Assembly: GCA_963820995.1 (NCBI GenBank)
Contig: CAWGCL010000004.1
Location: 682,001 to 746,000, forward strand
Direction of reading: 5' to 3'
Origin: JAGTVG01 sp963820995
GTDB lineage: Bacteria > Bacteroidota > Bacteroidia > Cytophagales > Cyclobacteriaceae
Length of the DNA stretch: 64,000 bases
Below are positions 7,912 to 18,261 of this stretch, one piece after another. Each line of letters begins with the position of its first letter. The stretch's first letter is position 1. Under the pieces are notes generated by a model. It had not been told where the DNA came from. It saw nothing but the letters and a program-made list of their open reading frames with translations, and did no database searches. The position numbers and the translations under genes are program-made.

Positions 7912-9845
7912 TATTTATAGCTTCTTTGAGTCAGTTTAACATTTTCAAAAACCAATTCCTCTTTATGTAACTTTGATGGCTGGCCCTCACCAGGATATTC
8001 CCATACAGAAACATATGTGAAGTTTTTATCATCACGTTTGGCTTCTCCCTCCGGGGTTTTGCTTTCCTCCCTGAAGTGTCCGCCACATGATTCTTTTCTA
8101 TCCAGCGCATCATCCACCATAAGCTCGGCCAATTCCATAAAATCAGCCACTCTAAGGGCTTTTTCCAGAGTCATATTCAACTCTTCATTCACACCGAGTA
8201 CCTTAACATCTTTCCAGTACTCTTCCCTGAGTTTTTGAATTTCTTCCTTCGCTTCTTTTAAGGACCTGGCATTCCTTGACATCCCACATTTTTCCCACAT
8301 AATGAGACCCAGTTCCTTGTGGAATTGATCTACTGTTTTCGAGCCATTGATGTTCAGCAGCTTATCTATCCTTTCCTTCACCTCCTTTTCAGCCTTCTGA
8401 AATTCAGGGTGATCAGTCGGGACTTTGTCATACGACATATCTGCCAGGTAATCTCCTATTGTATAAGGCATAACGAAATAACCATCTGCAAGTCCTTGCA
8501 TTAAGGCGCTGGCACCAAGACGGTTTGCGCCATGATCAGAGAAATTACATTCTCCAGTGGCATAAAGCCCTGGAATGGTTGTCATCAGGTTATAGTCAAC
8601 CCATAAACCACCCATAGTATAATGGATAGCGGGGTAGATCATCATCGGTGTTTTATACGGATTGTCATCCACGATCTTTTCGTACATCTGGAACAGGTTT
8701 CCATATTTGGCTTTGATCACGTCAATGCCATCTCTTTCAATAGCATCTCTGAAGTCAAGAAATACAGCCAGCCCGGTTTCGCCTACCCCACGGCCTTCAT
8801 CACATACGTTCTTTGCATTTCTGGAGGCCACATCCCGGGGTACAAGATTGCCAAATGAAGGATAGATCCTTTCCAGGTAATAATCCCGGTCCTCTTCAGG
8901 AATTTCGGTAGGCTTTATCCCCCCGGCTCTCAGCTTTTCAGCGATATCCTTGGTCCTGGGAACCCATACCCGGCCATCATTCCTCAATGATTCAGACATC
9001 AGGGTAAGTTTCGATTGCTGGTCACCATGTACTGGAATACAAGTGGGGTGTATCTGTGTGAAACTGGGATTTCCAAAAAAGGCGCCCTTCTTATGAGCCC
9101 GCCAGACGGCTGAACCGTTGCATCCCATGGCATTGGTAGATAGAAAGAATACATTACCATATCCGCCGGTAGCCAGAACCACAGCATGGGCGCTGTGTGA
9201 TTCTACCTTTCCGGTAATCATATTTCTTGTGATGATGCCGCGGGCTTTTCCATCAACAAGCACGACATCCAGCATTTCGGTTCTAGGGAAAAGCTTTACC
9301 TTGCCGGAGGCAACCTGGCGGCTTAATGCAGAATACGCCCCAAGCAATAATTGCTGACCAGTTTGGCCCCTTGCATAAAAAGTCCTTGAAACCTGGGCGC
9401 CACCAAAAGACCTGTTATCCAATAAACCTCCATATTCCCTGGCGAAAGGAACTCCCTGGGCTACGCATTGATCGATAATGTTATTACTCACCTCTGCCAG
9501 CCTGTAAACATTGGCTTCCCTTGAACGGTAATCACCTCCTTTTATCGTATCATAGAATAGCCTGTAAACACTATCCCCATCATTTGTATAGTTTTTTGCT
9601 GCATTGATTCCTCCCTGAGCGGCGATGGAATGAGCTCTTCTGGCACTATCCTGGTAAAAGAAGGCTTTTACATTATAGCCCAGTTCTCCAAAGGAAGCAG
9701 CAGCAGAGGCACCAGCCAGACCAGTACCCACAACGATGATATCATATTTCCGCTTATTTGCAGGATTTACGAGTTTTAAGTTGAATTTATGTTGGGTCCA
9801 CTTCTCAGCTAAGGGACCATCTGGAATTTTTGAATCAAGAGACAT
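7911..9845 (-). CDS. sdhA: Succinate dehydrogenase/fumarate reductase flavoprotein subunit
   Basis: 644 residues. Catalytic FAD subunit interconverting succinate and fumarate on the cytoplasmic face of the membrane. FAD-binding GTGLAGASAAASFGELG lies near the N-terminus. The conserved HSIAAQGGINAAKNY follows, where the histidine is the usual site of covalent FAD attachment. The substrate-side motif HPTCIPVHGD and the FAD-binding GLYATGECNFSDHGANRLG are present, as is the C-terminal helical domain. The product belongs to the long type shared by Bacteroidota and epsilonproteobacteria. It is the middle gene of sdhC-sdhA-sdhB: 17 bases after sdhC and overlapping sdhB by one base. Confidence 0.97.
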   Translation of the reverse strand: MSLDSKIPDGPLAEKWTQHKFNLKLVNPANKRKYDIIVVGTGLAGASAAASFGELGYNVKAFFYQDSARRAHSIAAQGGINAAKNYTNDGDSVYRLFYDTIKGGDYRSREANVYRLAEVSNNIIDQCVAQGVPFAREYGGLLDNRSFGGAQVSRTFYARGQTGQQLLLGAYSALSRQVASGKVKLFPRTEMLDVVLVDGKARGIITRNMITGKVESHSAHAVVLATGGYGNVFFLSTNAMGCNGSAVWRAHKKGAFFGNPSFTQIHPTCIPVHGDQQSKLTLMSESLRNDGRVWVPRTKDIAEKLRAGGIKPTEIPEEDRDYYLERIYPSFGNLVPRDVASRNAKNVCDEGRGVGETGLAVFLDFRDAIERDGIDVIKAKYGNLFQMYEKIVDDNPYKTPMMIYPAIHYTMGGLWVDYNLMTTIPGLYATGECNFSDHGANRLGASALMQGLADGYFVMPYTIGDYLADMSYDKVPTDHPEFQKAEKEVKERIDKLLNINGSKTVDQFHKELGLIMWEKCGMSRNARSLKEAKEEIQKLREEYWKDVKVLGVNEELNMTLEKALRVADFMELAELMVDDALDRKESCGGHFREESKTPEGEAKRDDKNFTYVSVWEYPGEGQPSKLHKEELVFENVKLTQRSYK

Positions 9846-9862
9846 AATTATCTATTCAATTT

Positions 9863-10546
9863 TTATTTCATAAAAAAGTATACATAAACCGGCATCATGG
9901 CAAATCCCAGTGGAACCAGGAGCGCATAAAGAATGCCAATTAACTTAATAACTGGAGTGTAACGTTCATGATTAAAGCCCAGTGTCTGAAATGCGCTCTC
10001 GAATCCATGCCATAAATGGAAGGCAAGTGCGACAAGCCCAATCAGATAGGCTACAAGAACATAAGTGTATTGAAATTGTAAAATTACCAGCTTATAAATG
10101 TCGCGGTTGCCATTGGCATCAATCTCGAATTCATATCCTCCTCCAAATTTATACTGCCACCAGAAATCCTTCAGATGCATGATCAGGAAGATAAAAATAA
10201 GAGAACCCAGTAATGTCATGCTGCGGGATGCCCATGTACTATTCTGATTGGCATGTTCAACCGCATACCGGACCGGTCTGGCTTTCCGGTTCAGGAACCA
10301 CAGCATCATGGCATAAAATGCATGCAACAATATGCTGAAATAAAGTAAATAAGAAACAGCTTTTATTAAAGGAAACGAAGACATAAAAACCGCATAGCTA
10401 TTAAAGGACAATCCACCGTCATCAGAGAAAATCGCAAGATTTCCTACCAGGTGAATCACCAGGAATAATATTAAAAACAATCCGGTTAATGACATTAATA
10501 GCTTTTTACCTATGGAACTACCTAAAGTATCTGTAATCCAACTCAT
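9863..10546 (-). CDS. sdhC: Succinate dehydrogenase/fumarate reductase cytochrome b subunit
   Basis: 227 residues with five predicted membrane helices. Membrane anchor binding two hemes b and quinone, as in the Wolinella and Bacillus type enzymes with a single anchor subunit. Candidate axial histidines fall in the helices: H32 (LVIHLVGN), H75 (LLHAFYAM), H124 (LIMHLKDF) and H177/H180 (FHLWHGFESAFQTLG). The last motif is characteristic of the b558 family. First gene of the operon; a candidate promoter lies about 56 bases upstream of the start. Confidence 0.95.
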   Translation of the reverse strand: MSWITDTLGSSIGKKLLMSLTGLFLILFLVIHLVGNLAIFSDDGGLSFNSYAVFMSSFPLIKAVSYLLYFSILLHAFYAMMLWFLNRKARPVRYAVEHANQNSTWASRSMTLLGSLIFIFLIMHLKDFWWQYKFGGGYEFEIDANGNRDIYKLVILQFQYTYVLVAYLIGLVALAFHLWHGFESAFQTLGFNHERYTPVIKLIGILYALLVPLGFAMMPVYVYFFMK

Positions 10547-10601
10547 GTTCAGTTAATTTTAAAATCTGTATAGTAAAAAAACAAGGTATGATGTGTTGTA
10601 T

Positions 10602-10635
10602 CAAAAATATATCGGTTAAAAAACTGATAACCAAA
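10602..10635 (-). promoter_or_regulatory. Candidate Bacteroidota promoter for sdhCAB
   Basis: Read on the minus strand: TTTG (10635-10632), then 22 bases, then TATTTTTG (10609-10602), matching the TTTG / TAnnTTTG consensus of this phylum with a slightly long spacer. It would give a leader of roughly 50 bases before sdhC. A second TATTTTTG lies at 10639-10632. Confidence 0.4.
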
Positions 10636-10762
10636 AATAAGAAAATAATTTTCATAATTAAAGAATTATTACTTTGTAAGCATAACTTATTGTTAATTTT
10701 ATTTGTTTGTATATTAGTTGTTTATTTTTATCGTTGATAATACATAGAATAGAGGAATCTTG

Positions 10763-13603
10763 ATGAGATGGATTAGGATACAGACGATTTTGATGTTGCT
10801 GTTTTTGATGGCCTCAGTGAGGGTGTATGCAACACATATTCGTGCAGGGGAGATTATTGCTGAACTTATCGACTGTACTTCCAATACATATCGTTTTACG
10901 CTTATAGGATATACTGATACTGGTTCATCGGTGTTATTTGGTGCAGGTGATATGAAATTTGGTGATGGATCAGCTCCCATTGGATTTACTCCGGGCAGTC
11001 CGGATTTTTTCCAGGATTTAGGTGATGAAGTAGCTTTGAATATCTTTTATGCTGAGCACACATTTCCTGGGCCTGGTACGTATACAGTTACCTACCGTGA
11101 ATTTAACAGGAATGCAAGTGTTGCAAATATGGATAACTCTGTTAACACACCTTTTTATATTGAAACTCAAATTGTTGTTGATCCTTTTTTCGGATGTAAT
11201 AATACCCCGGTCCTTCTTAATCCTCCATTAGACAGGGGATGTGTGGGGAAAGCATTTTATCATAATGGCGGAGGATGGGACTTCGACGGAGATAGCCTTT
11301 CTTACCACATTGTTGTGAATAAGCAAGACGTTGATTTGCCAGTAGTTAATTATAGACTTCCTAACGTTTATGACATCGAAACTGTTCCGGGTGTTACAAA
11401 TGAAGCCGGTACTGGACCTCCAACTTATACACTTGATCCCGTTTCCGGAGACTTGATCTGGGATGCTCCCGGAACTGAAGATGAATACAACATTGCTTTT
11501 ATTGTAAAAGAATGGAGATATTTTCCGGACCTGAATGAATGGTTTCAGATGGGGTACGTAACCCGGGACATGCAGATCATTGTACAGGATTGCGATAATG
11601 AAAGACCAGAACTTACCATACCTGAAGATACTTGTATTGAAGCTGGCACATTGTTGCAGGAAGTTATACGGGCAGATGATCCGGATAACGACCGGATAAC
11701 CATCTCATCTTTTGGTGGGCCATATGAATTGTCCTCTTCCCCTGCAACTTATAGTCCACAACCCGATGATGCAGTGAATCCACAACCATCGCCGGCATTT
11801 ATTGATTTTGCGTGGCAGACAAATTGTTCGCATGTCCGGTCTTTACCTTATCAGATTACATTCAAAGCAAGAGATTTCCCCGACAGACTTGATGGGCCTT
11901 CCCTGGTTGATTTTGCTACCTGGGAAGTTACAGTGGTTGGCCCGGCCCCTGAGGGGCTTACCGCCGCTGGATTAACGGGACGGCGAGTAGCCCTGGATTG
12001 GAATCAGTATGCTTGTGATGAATATGCTGGCACCATGCAGATATGGAGAAGAGTTGACAGCTTTGAATTTGAACCGGATAATTGTGAAGTAGGTATGCCG
12101 GAGTACGCTGGATATACCTTGATTGCCACCGTGCCTATTGATCAGATAGACTATATAGATACAAACAACGGGGCAAGACTTGATTATGGAGCAACATACT
12201 GTTACCGCCTGGTTGCTGAATATAAACTACCTGCGGGAGGATTGAGTTATGCATCAGAAGAAGTATGTGTTACCATTGAGGAGGACCAGGAACGATTTGG
12301 GCCTGTAATCACCAAAGTCAGCGTACTGGAAACTGATACTGAGACTGGAAGAATCGATCTGCAGTGGACAAGCCCGTTTGATGCTGACCAGGCAGCCTTT
12401 CCACCTCCATATTCCTATGAATTGTATAGGTTTGTTGGCCAGAATGGAGGGGGAACAGCTGTAGGCCCTGTTACCTTAACAGACACTACCTATATCGATA
12501 CAGGTCTGGATACCGATCTTTCTGCATATAGCTATCGCGTTGTAGCCTATGATAATGGCGGTAATGTAGTTGACACTTCAGCTTTGGCTTCCTCAGTGAG
12601 ACTAAGCACAGATCCAAATGTAAACAGTATTGAACTCATTTGGGATGCGAATGTGCCTTGGTCAAATAATACCCAGAGATTCCCGTACCATTATATCTAC
12701 AGGGATAATATCAATCCATCAAATGAAAGTGAATTAGTACTAATAGATAGTGTGGATGTAAACCAATATGGGTTCCATTATATGGATTCAGGACAAGTTG
12801 ATGGGGTAAGGCTCGATGAAAATACATTTTATTGTTATTACGTTACCACACAGGGATCTTACGGGAACCCTCAGGTTATTGAACCGCTGATTAACGATTC
12901 CCAAATAATTTGCAATCAACCCAATGATACCATTCCACCCTGTGTAATTATTGATATTGGGGATACCATTGTCAGCGATACCACCTGTTTGAATTTTATT
13001 GAGGATAAACCATGTAATTTTGACGATTTCTTCCATGAACTCGAATGGACATCCACACCTGTTGGGGATGATAATGATTGTTTACGGGATATTGTTTATT
13101 ATGAGGTGTGGTTCTCTGAAACCTGCTTTGAGGAAGATTATAATATTGTCGGATTACCTCAGGATGAATATTTTAAACATGAAGGATTAACCTCTTTTAA
13201 AGGATGTTATAAGATCAGGGCAGTGGACAGGTCAGGAAACCCGGGAGAGTTCAGTAAAGTGAAACAGTTTGAAAACTGTCCTTATTATGAATTGCCAAAT
13301 ATATTTACCCCAAACAACGATGGTAAGAATGATACTTTCCAGCCATATTCATTCCCATTTATTAAGTGCCCGAGATTTGTTAACTCATTAACTTTCACAG
13401 TTTTTAACAGGTGGGGCAAAGAGGTGTACTCAGAAACAAGCGGTGGTGAGAATTCAATATATATCAATTGGGAAGGAAACACAAATGAAGGCGCTGTATT
13501 GGAAAACGGTGTTTATTATTATAAGGTTGACATTCAATATGATATGAATGATCCTGATCTTAGGTCCCAAACCCTTAAAGGTTGGGTGCAGATATTCAGG
13601 TAA
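10763..13603 (+). CDS. Secreted T9SS type B cargo protein with gliding-motility-associated C-terminal domain
   Basis: 946 residues from the ATG; a TTG one codon upstream is also in frame. A signal peptide (about 1-24, ending VRVYA) is followed by a beta-rich N-terminal domain beginning THIRAGEIIAELI. PKD/cadherin-like and fibronectin-III-like segments occupy the centre (for example LTAAGLTGRRVALDW and the repeated Tyr-rich 'Y.YRVVAYD' pattern). The last ~105 residues are the type B sorting domain: LPNIFTPNNDGKNDTF, then VFNRWGKEVY, GVYYYKV and the terminal GWVQIFR. By family knowledge this signal sends the protein across the outer membrane through the type IX system. Adhesin or surface protein is a fair guess; the ligand is unknown. 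It is followed by a DUF3784 gene after 7 bases. Confidence 0.9.
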   Translation: MRWIRIQTILMLLFLMASVRVYATHIRAGEIIAELIDCTSNTYRFTLIGYTDTGSSVLFGAGDMKFGDGSAPIGFTPGSPDFFQDLGDEVALNIFYAEHTFPGPGTYTVTYREFNRNASVANMDNSVNTPFYIETQIVVDPFFGCNNTPVLLNPPLDRGCVGKAFYHNGGGWDFDGDSLSYHIVVNKQDVDLPVVNYRLPNVYDIETVPGVTNEAGTGPPTYTLDPVSGDLIWDAPGTEDEYNIAFIVKEWRYFPDLNEWFQMGYVTRDMQIIVQDCDNERPELTIPEDTCIEAGTLLQEVIRADDPDNDRITISSFGGPYELSSSPATYSPQPDDAVNPQPSPAFIDFAWQTNCSHVRSLPYQITFKARDFPDRLDGPSLVDFATWEVTVVGPAPEGLTAAGLTGRRVALDWNQYACDEYAGTMQIWRRVDSFEFEPDNCEVGMPEYAGYTLIATVPIDQIDYIDTNNGARLDYGATYCYRLVAEYKLPAGGLSYASEEVCVTIEEDQERFGPVITKVSVLETDTETGRIDLQWTSPFDADQAAFPPPYSYELYRFVGQNGGGTAVGPVTLTDTTYIDTGLDTDLSAYSYRVVAYDNGGNVVDTSALASSVRLSTDPNVNSIELIWDANVPWSNNTQRFPYHYIYRDNINPSNESELVLIDSVDVNQYGFHYMDSGQVDGVRLDENTFYCYYVTTQGSYGNPQVIEPLINDSQIICNQPNDTIPPCVIIDIGDTIVSDTTCLNFIEDKPCNFDDFFHELEWTSTPVGDDNDCLRDIVYYEVWFSETCFEEDYNIVGLPQDEYFKHEGLTSFKGCYKIRAVDRSGNPGEFSKVKQFENCPYYELPNIFTPNNDGKNDTFQPYSFPFIKCPRFVNSLTFTVFNRWGKEVYSETSGGENSIYINWEGNTNEGAVLENGVYYYKVDIQYDMNDPDLRSQTLKGWVQIFR

Positions 13604-13610
13604 TTGAATT

Positions 13611-13949
13611 ATGAGTGACCAGGCTATTCTTGTAGGCGTTATTGTATTTTCAGGCATTATTGTCATGGGACTTGGAATCTATATTCATAAAGCCAAAGCA
13701 TACCAATTAATCGCTGGATACAATACCCTTTCTGATAAAGAAAAAGAGAAATTCGACATTAAGAAGTATGCCCTAATTTTTCGGAATACATTTATAAGTA
13801 TGGGTATTCTTATGATTGCATCTTACCCGGTCCTCCGGTTTTTTCACCTGGAAAAATACCTTTCACTTGTTGCTATATCAATAATCATCATAGGAGTCCT
13901 CTATTTAAATTACCTGGGACAGGCCTACAGGAAAAAAGGAAAAGACTAA
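13611..13949 (+). CDS. DUF3784-type small membrane protein
   Basis: 112 residues. Three hydrophobic helices (about 7-25, 62-80, 84-103). Between the first and second lies the family hallmark AYQLIAGYNTLSDKEKEKFD. Function of the family is unknown. The gene starts seven bases after the T9SS cargo gene and is probably on the same transcript, though a functional link is not evident. Confidence 0.75.
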   Translation: MSDQAILVGVIVFSGIIVMGLGIYIHKAKAYQLIAGYNTLSDKEKEKFDIKKYALIFRNTFISMGILMIASYPVLRFFHLEKYLSLVAISIIIIGVLYLNYLGQAYRKKGKD

Positions 13950-14116
13950 GACTATATCTTTAAAATTTCTTTGAATTTTCTAAAGCCTTTCACCTTTACA
14001 TGAATTTATAGGCTATTGTTCTGGGAAATGTACAATTTTTTAAAAAAAGTTCTGATCAGGAATGGATTGTCTTATCATTAATAAAATAAAAGTGAATGTT
14101 TTAGTGTTATAATATA

Positions 14117-14124
14117 TAGTTTTG
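14117..14124 (+). promoter_or_regulatory. Candidate -7 element for fabD
   Basis: TAGTTTTG fits TAnnTTTG and would start transcription around 14131, just upstream of the fabD ATG at 14148. This argues against the longer in-frame GTG start at 14124. No clear TTTG -33 element at the right distance. Confidence 0.35.
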
Positions 14125-14147
14125 TGATTCTATTAAAATTGAACAGC

Positions 14148-15023
14148 ATGAAAGCATATATTTTTCCTGGACAAGGAGCACAATTTCCAGGTATGGGGAA
14201 GGATTTATATGAGAGATCCGAGAAAGCAAAAATATTATTTGAATCTGCAAATAAAGTTCTTAGCTTCCGGATTACGGATATAATGTTTGATGGTACAGCT
14301 GAAGAATTAAAGCAAACTAAAGTTACACAACCCGCTATATTTCTTCACTCAGTAATTTCAGCGTTAATAGCTGATGAATTTAATCCCGATATGGTTGCAG
14401 GACATTCATTAGGTGAGTTTTCAGCGCTTGTATCAAATAAAGTTCTGAGTTTTGAAGACGGATTAAGGCTTGTGTCGAAAAGAGCGGAAGCCATGCAGAA
14501 AGCATGTGAAATCAATCCATCCACCATGGCCGCAATTTTAGGTATGGAAGATGAAAAAGTTATCGCAATATGTGAAGGCATTGACGAAATTGTTGTGCCT
14601 GCCAATTATAATAGTCCAGGGCAACTGGTTATTTCCGGTTCAAATGAAGGAATCACTATCGCATGTGAAAAGTTGAAAGACTCAGGGGCGAAAAGAGCTT
14701 TACCATTACAGGTTGGGGGTGCTTTTCATTCACCCTTAATGGAGCCGGCGAGAGAAGAGCTGGAACAGGCAATTCTTGATACCGAGTTTCATGAACCTAT
14801 ATGTCCTATTTACCAGAATTATACATCCAGACCGCATGTCAATGTTGAGGAGATAAAGAAGAATCTGAATCACCAGCTTACTGCACCCGTTAAATGGAGA
14901 CAATCTGTAGTAAATATGGTAGCCGATGGGGCCACTGAATTTATTGAATGCGGACCAGGTAAAGTGTTACAGGGCCTGGTGAAAAAAATCAACCCGGAAG
15001 CTCAAGTGAGAAGCATTGATTAA
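14148..15023 (+). CDS. fabD: Malonyl CoA-acyl carrier protein transacylase
   Basis: 291 residues from the chosen ATG (MKAYIFPGQG). Transfers malonyl from CoA to ACP for fatty acid synthesis. The family start FPGQGAQFPGMG, the nucleophile elbow GHSLGE (Ser87), the conserved arginine in KRAEAMQ, and the catalytic-histidine motif GAFHSPLM (His194) are all present. The end FIECGPGKVLQGLVKKI is typical. The longer GTG start would precede the family's usual N-terminus and overlaps the candidate -7 box. It is not next to other fab genes; fabG lies about 17 kb away. Confidence 0.96.
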   Translation: MKAYIFPGQGAQFPGMGKDLYERSEKAKILFESANKVLSFRITDIMFDGTAEELKQTKVTQPAIFLHSVISALIADEFNPDMVAGHSLGEFSALVSNKVLSFEDGLRLVSKRAEAMQKACEINPSTMAAILGMEDEKVIAICEGIDEIVVPANYNSPGQLVISGSNEGITIACEKLKDSGAKRALPLQVGGAFHSPLMEPAREELEQAILDTEFHEPICPIYQNYTSRPHVNVEEIKKNLNHQLTAPVKWRQSVVNMVADGATEFIECGPGKVLQGLVKKINPEAQVRSID

Positions 15024-15040
15024 AGGATAAGTAATTAAAT

Positions 15041-15519
15041 TTAGACTTTTTTAACACCCAGATGATCTTTGGTTACTTTCAGTAGGTCGGTGTTTGAGAC
15101 ATTCAGTACAGGATGAATGTGATCAGGTATCAATTCACAAATGGTATTAGTACAAATCTTCTATCCGGAATACCCGGATGGGGAATGCTCAGATTTTCCT
15201 TGCTAATGACCTGGTCATCAAAATAGAGGATATCTATATCAATGATCCTTTCCGCCCATTTCTTTTTACGGACCCTGCCCATGGACTCTTCAATTGCCAG
15301 TAGTTTATTTAAGGTTTCAAAAGCGTCAAGCTCAGTTTTTATTTCAACAACCTGATTATAAAATGTAGCTTGTTCCTTATGTCCCCAGGGTTCAGTGAGA
15401 TAGATAGATGAGGCCCTGACTACCTCTCCGACATTTGTTCTTATTTTATTTACTGCTGTCTCAATATTGCTTATTCGGTCTCCTATATTACTTCCTAATA
15501 TTAAATATTTTCCTTTCAT
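15041..15519 (-). CDS. folK: 2-amino-4-hydroxy-6-hydroxymethyldihydropteridine pyrophosphokinase, frameshifted near the 3' end
   Basis: Pyrophosphokinase of folate synthesis. The uninterrupted part (15130-15519, 129 residues) has LGSNIGDR, LTEPWGHKEQATFYNQVVE, GRVRKKKWAERIIDIDILYFDD and IPHPGIPDRRFVLIPF, all diagnostic. It stops early, at VN, before the family's last ~30 residues. Those are present one frame over: LIPDHIHPVLN... ending GVKKV and a stop at 15041. One base missing around 15134-15137 (expected PFVELIPDHIHP) explains the break, and total length (479) is 3n+2. Dihydropteroate pathway genes are usually required, so a sequencing error is more likely than a dead gene. It is tail-to-tail with fabD and divergent from sppA. 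Confidence 0.9.
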
Positions 15520-15611
15520 CCTTTAAAAATAGCAGCTATATAAATTGTTTTTATGTTGTTAGGGTAAAGTAATATAATTACAGTTGAAAACAACAAAAAA
15601 AGTATAAGTAC

Positions 15612-17364
15612 ATGAAATTCTTACGCAATTTATTAGCTGTTCTGGTTGGATTATTTATTTATAGTTTCGTAATGCTCTTTATTTTTATAGGCATATTGTC
15701 CATTTCCTCAGCAGAAAAAACTGTATCCGTTCCTGAAAACTCGATTTTACGTCTCAGGCTGAACGGACAAATTGTTGAACGTGAAGTTGATGATCCTTTT
15801 GCATCACTCGGTTTCCCAGGTGCAGGAGCAAGAGAAATGGGTCTGAAAGAGTTAAAGGAAGCCATCAGGCATGCAGAATCTGATGATGAGATACAGGGAA
15901 TATTCCTGGAACCCAGATTTTTTATGGCAGGGATGGCCACCATTGAAGAATTGCGAAAAGAATTAGAAGCATTTAAAGCCTCTGGGAAATTCATAGTATC
16001 TTATGCTGAATATTATACGGAAACCTCATATTATCTGGCTTCCGTTTCAGATGAAATATATATCACACCCTGGTTACGGAATGTTGGAATTCAATGGCAT
16101 ATCCGCCCAATACATCTTCTTTACCGGTTTATTTGAAAAACTTGGCATAGAACCGCAGATTTTCAGGGTCGGTGAATACAAATCGGCTGTGGAACCTTTT
16201 ATGCGGAAAGACTTAAGTGAGGAGAATAAAGAACAGATCTCCGCATACGTTAATTCTATTTATGATCATATACTTGGGGAAATTGCTGAATCCAGGAATA
16301 TGGAGACAGAAGAAGTCAGGAAGATCTCATATTCAATGTTAGCCAGGACTACCAAAGATGCTGTAGACCTTGGATTACTTGATGGAGAGAAATACTACAA
16401 TGAGTTTATGGATCTTTTGAAAGATAAGCTGGATGTTGAAGAAGATGATGATGTAAATATGATCTCTTACAGAAATTATAATAAATCCTATGGCGATTCG
16501 AAATATTCAAAGGACAGAATTGCGGTTATAATAGGGGAAGGTAATATTTTTTCTGGAAGAGGAGAGAACCAGATGATCGGATCTGATAGTTACACAGAAT
16601 TAATACGAAGTGCCAGGGAGAATGATCGCGTGAAAGCAGTTGTTATCCGGATTAATTCAGGAGGTGGCAGTCCACTTGCATCCGACGTGATCTGGAAAGA
16701 GATCAAGCTTACTTCAGAGAAAAAGCCCGTTATTGCTTCAATCGCTGATGTCGCTGCCTCAGGGGGGTATTATATTGTTATGGCATGTGATAAGATCTAT
16801 GCACAGCCTACTTCCATAACAGGATCAATCGGTATATTTGGGATATTATTCAATGCAGAAGAACTCTTTGAAAATAAACTGGGTTTGACTTTCGATAATT
16901 TCAGTACCGGTGAATATTCCGATATGTATACTGTTACACGTCCCTTGTCTTCTTTTGAAAAAGAGATCATTCAACAGGAAATTGAAAGGGGCTATGAAAT
17001 ATTCACCAATAAGGCAGCCGATGACAGGGATATGACGATTGATGAACTGCTCAAGATTGCTTCAGGCAGGGTGTATTCAGGAAATGAAGCCCTTGAAAAT
17101 GGCTTGATTGACGAATTTGGCACCCTGGAAGATGCCATTGAGGAAGCAGCTGAAATGGCTGAGCTGGAGGAATACCGCGTAAGCTATTACCCAAGACAGA
17201 AGACCGTATTTGAGCAGATTATGGCAGACCTCGGTACGGACATCCAGACTCGCTATTTAAAACTGAAACTTGGGGAATATTATCCTTATTTTCAGCAGGT
17301 TCAACAATTAAATACACTTAAAGGACCGCAAGCCCGAATGCCCTTTGATATAAACATCAAATAA
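15612..17364 (+). CDS. sppA: Signal peptide peptidase SppA, 67K type, frameshifted
   Basis: Membrane serine protease that degrades cleaved signal peptides in the periplasm. Two overlapping frames (15612-16136 and 16003-17364) join into about 583 residues, the normal length for the tandem-domain type. An N-terminal membrane helix (7-33) comes first. The N-terminal domain carries the catalytic-lysine region (GKFIVSYAEYYTETSYYLAS). The C-terminal domain has the catalytic serine in SGGGSPLASDVIWKEI and AASGGYYI..ACD. The break is at CCC, 16068-16070: removing one C turns ITPWLR into ITPGYGMLEFNG, the family sequence. The span is 3n+1, consistent with one extra base. Confidence 0.9.
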
Positions 17365-17432
17365 GAGAAATTCCAACATTAAAGGGTTATGGTTTATGAA
17401 GAAATTCTATGAGTGGTAGGGATGGTTAAAGA

Positions 17433-18074
17433 TCAGAACCTGAATCCCACACTTAGGATTACCTGAGGATTTCTAACGTCAGTGTCAAAACTGACATCAG
17501 TTCCTGGTATGGATACTGATTTTCCTATACCACTTAGGTTCCCTTCGTATTTAAGATCGAGGGAAACATTTGTTATATCAATTCCTATACCTGCCTGGTA
17601 TCCTATTGTTCCCTTCTTGAAATCCTGTTTGAACACGTCTTTTGTGTATTTCCAAACTGATTTTTCTGATATAAGGTAAGAAAAAGAGGGTCCGGCATAT
17701 ACCCTGAAAGATTTGCCAAAGTAAAATCCAGCCAGAATTGGGATATCCAACTTATTGAGTTTTATTTCGTTGATCCCTGGGAAATCGATTCCGTCGTTTG
17801 AGACCTTAATTTTTCCACCTGTTGAGGAATATAATAATTCTGGTTGTATATAGAACCTGGATATCTTTATTCTGGAATACAATCCTAAATGCCAACCTAA
17901 AGCGGCCTCTCCCGACTTATAGTAAACACTTTCCTGTCCGTCAGTACCGGAAAACATAGCATCGACTTTTAAGTTTGAAGCACTGATGCCTGCTTTAGCT
18001 CCTACCTGAAAGAATTGCGCATTGGTCTGGTTTATAGATACCACGACCAATATAATAATTATTAATCGTTTCAT
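17433..18074 (-). CDS. Outer-membrane beta-barrel protein (PorT/OMP_b-brl_2-like)
   Basis: 213 residues. A signal peptide of about 19 residues ends TNAQ. Alternating hydrophobic strands follow, such as QVGAKAGISASNLKV, GWHLGLYSRIKISRFYIQPELLYSS and GYQAGIGIDITNVSLDLKYEG. The C-terminal strand ends VILSVGFRF, with the terminal phenylalanine of outer-membrane barrels. The family forms 8- to 10-stranded barrels of mostly unknown role. It is convergent with sppA. A TonB-dependent receptor lies 187 bases upstream on the same strand. Confidence 0.8.
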   Translation of the reverse strand: MKRLIIIILVVVSINQTNAQFFQVGAKAGISASNLKVDAMFSGTDGQESVYYKSGEAALGWHLGLYSRIKISRFYIQPELLYSSTGGKIKVSNDGIDFPGINEIKLNKLDIPILAGFYFGKSFRVYAGPSFSYLISEKSVWKYTKDVFKQDFKKGTIGYQAGIGIDITNVSLDLKYEGNLSGIGKSVSIPGTDVSFDTDVRNPQVILSVGFRF

Positions 18075-18261
18075 TTTTCTAAAATTTAAAGGTTACTGAA
18101 TGCATAAACATTTAAGTCCATTGCTTATTAATTTTTTACCTTATACATCCGTGTTTGCGATATGCAAGCACTTTCGGTCAGGCACATATATCCTGATCAT
18201 CTTATATCGCGAATTAAGATGAGGAAGATCTGTAATCGTCCTTTATCCGATTTTAAGGTGA

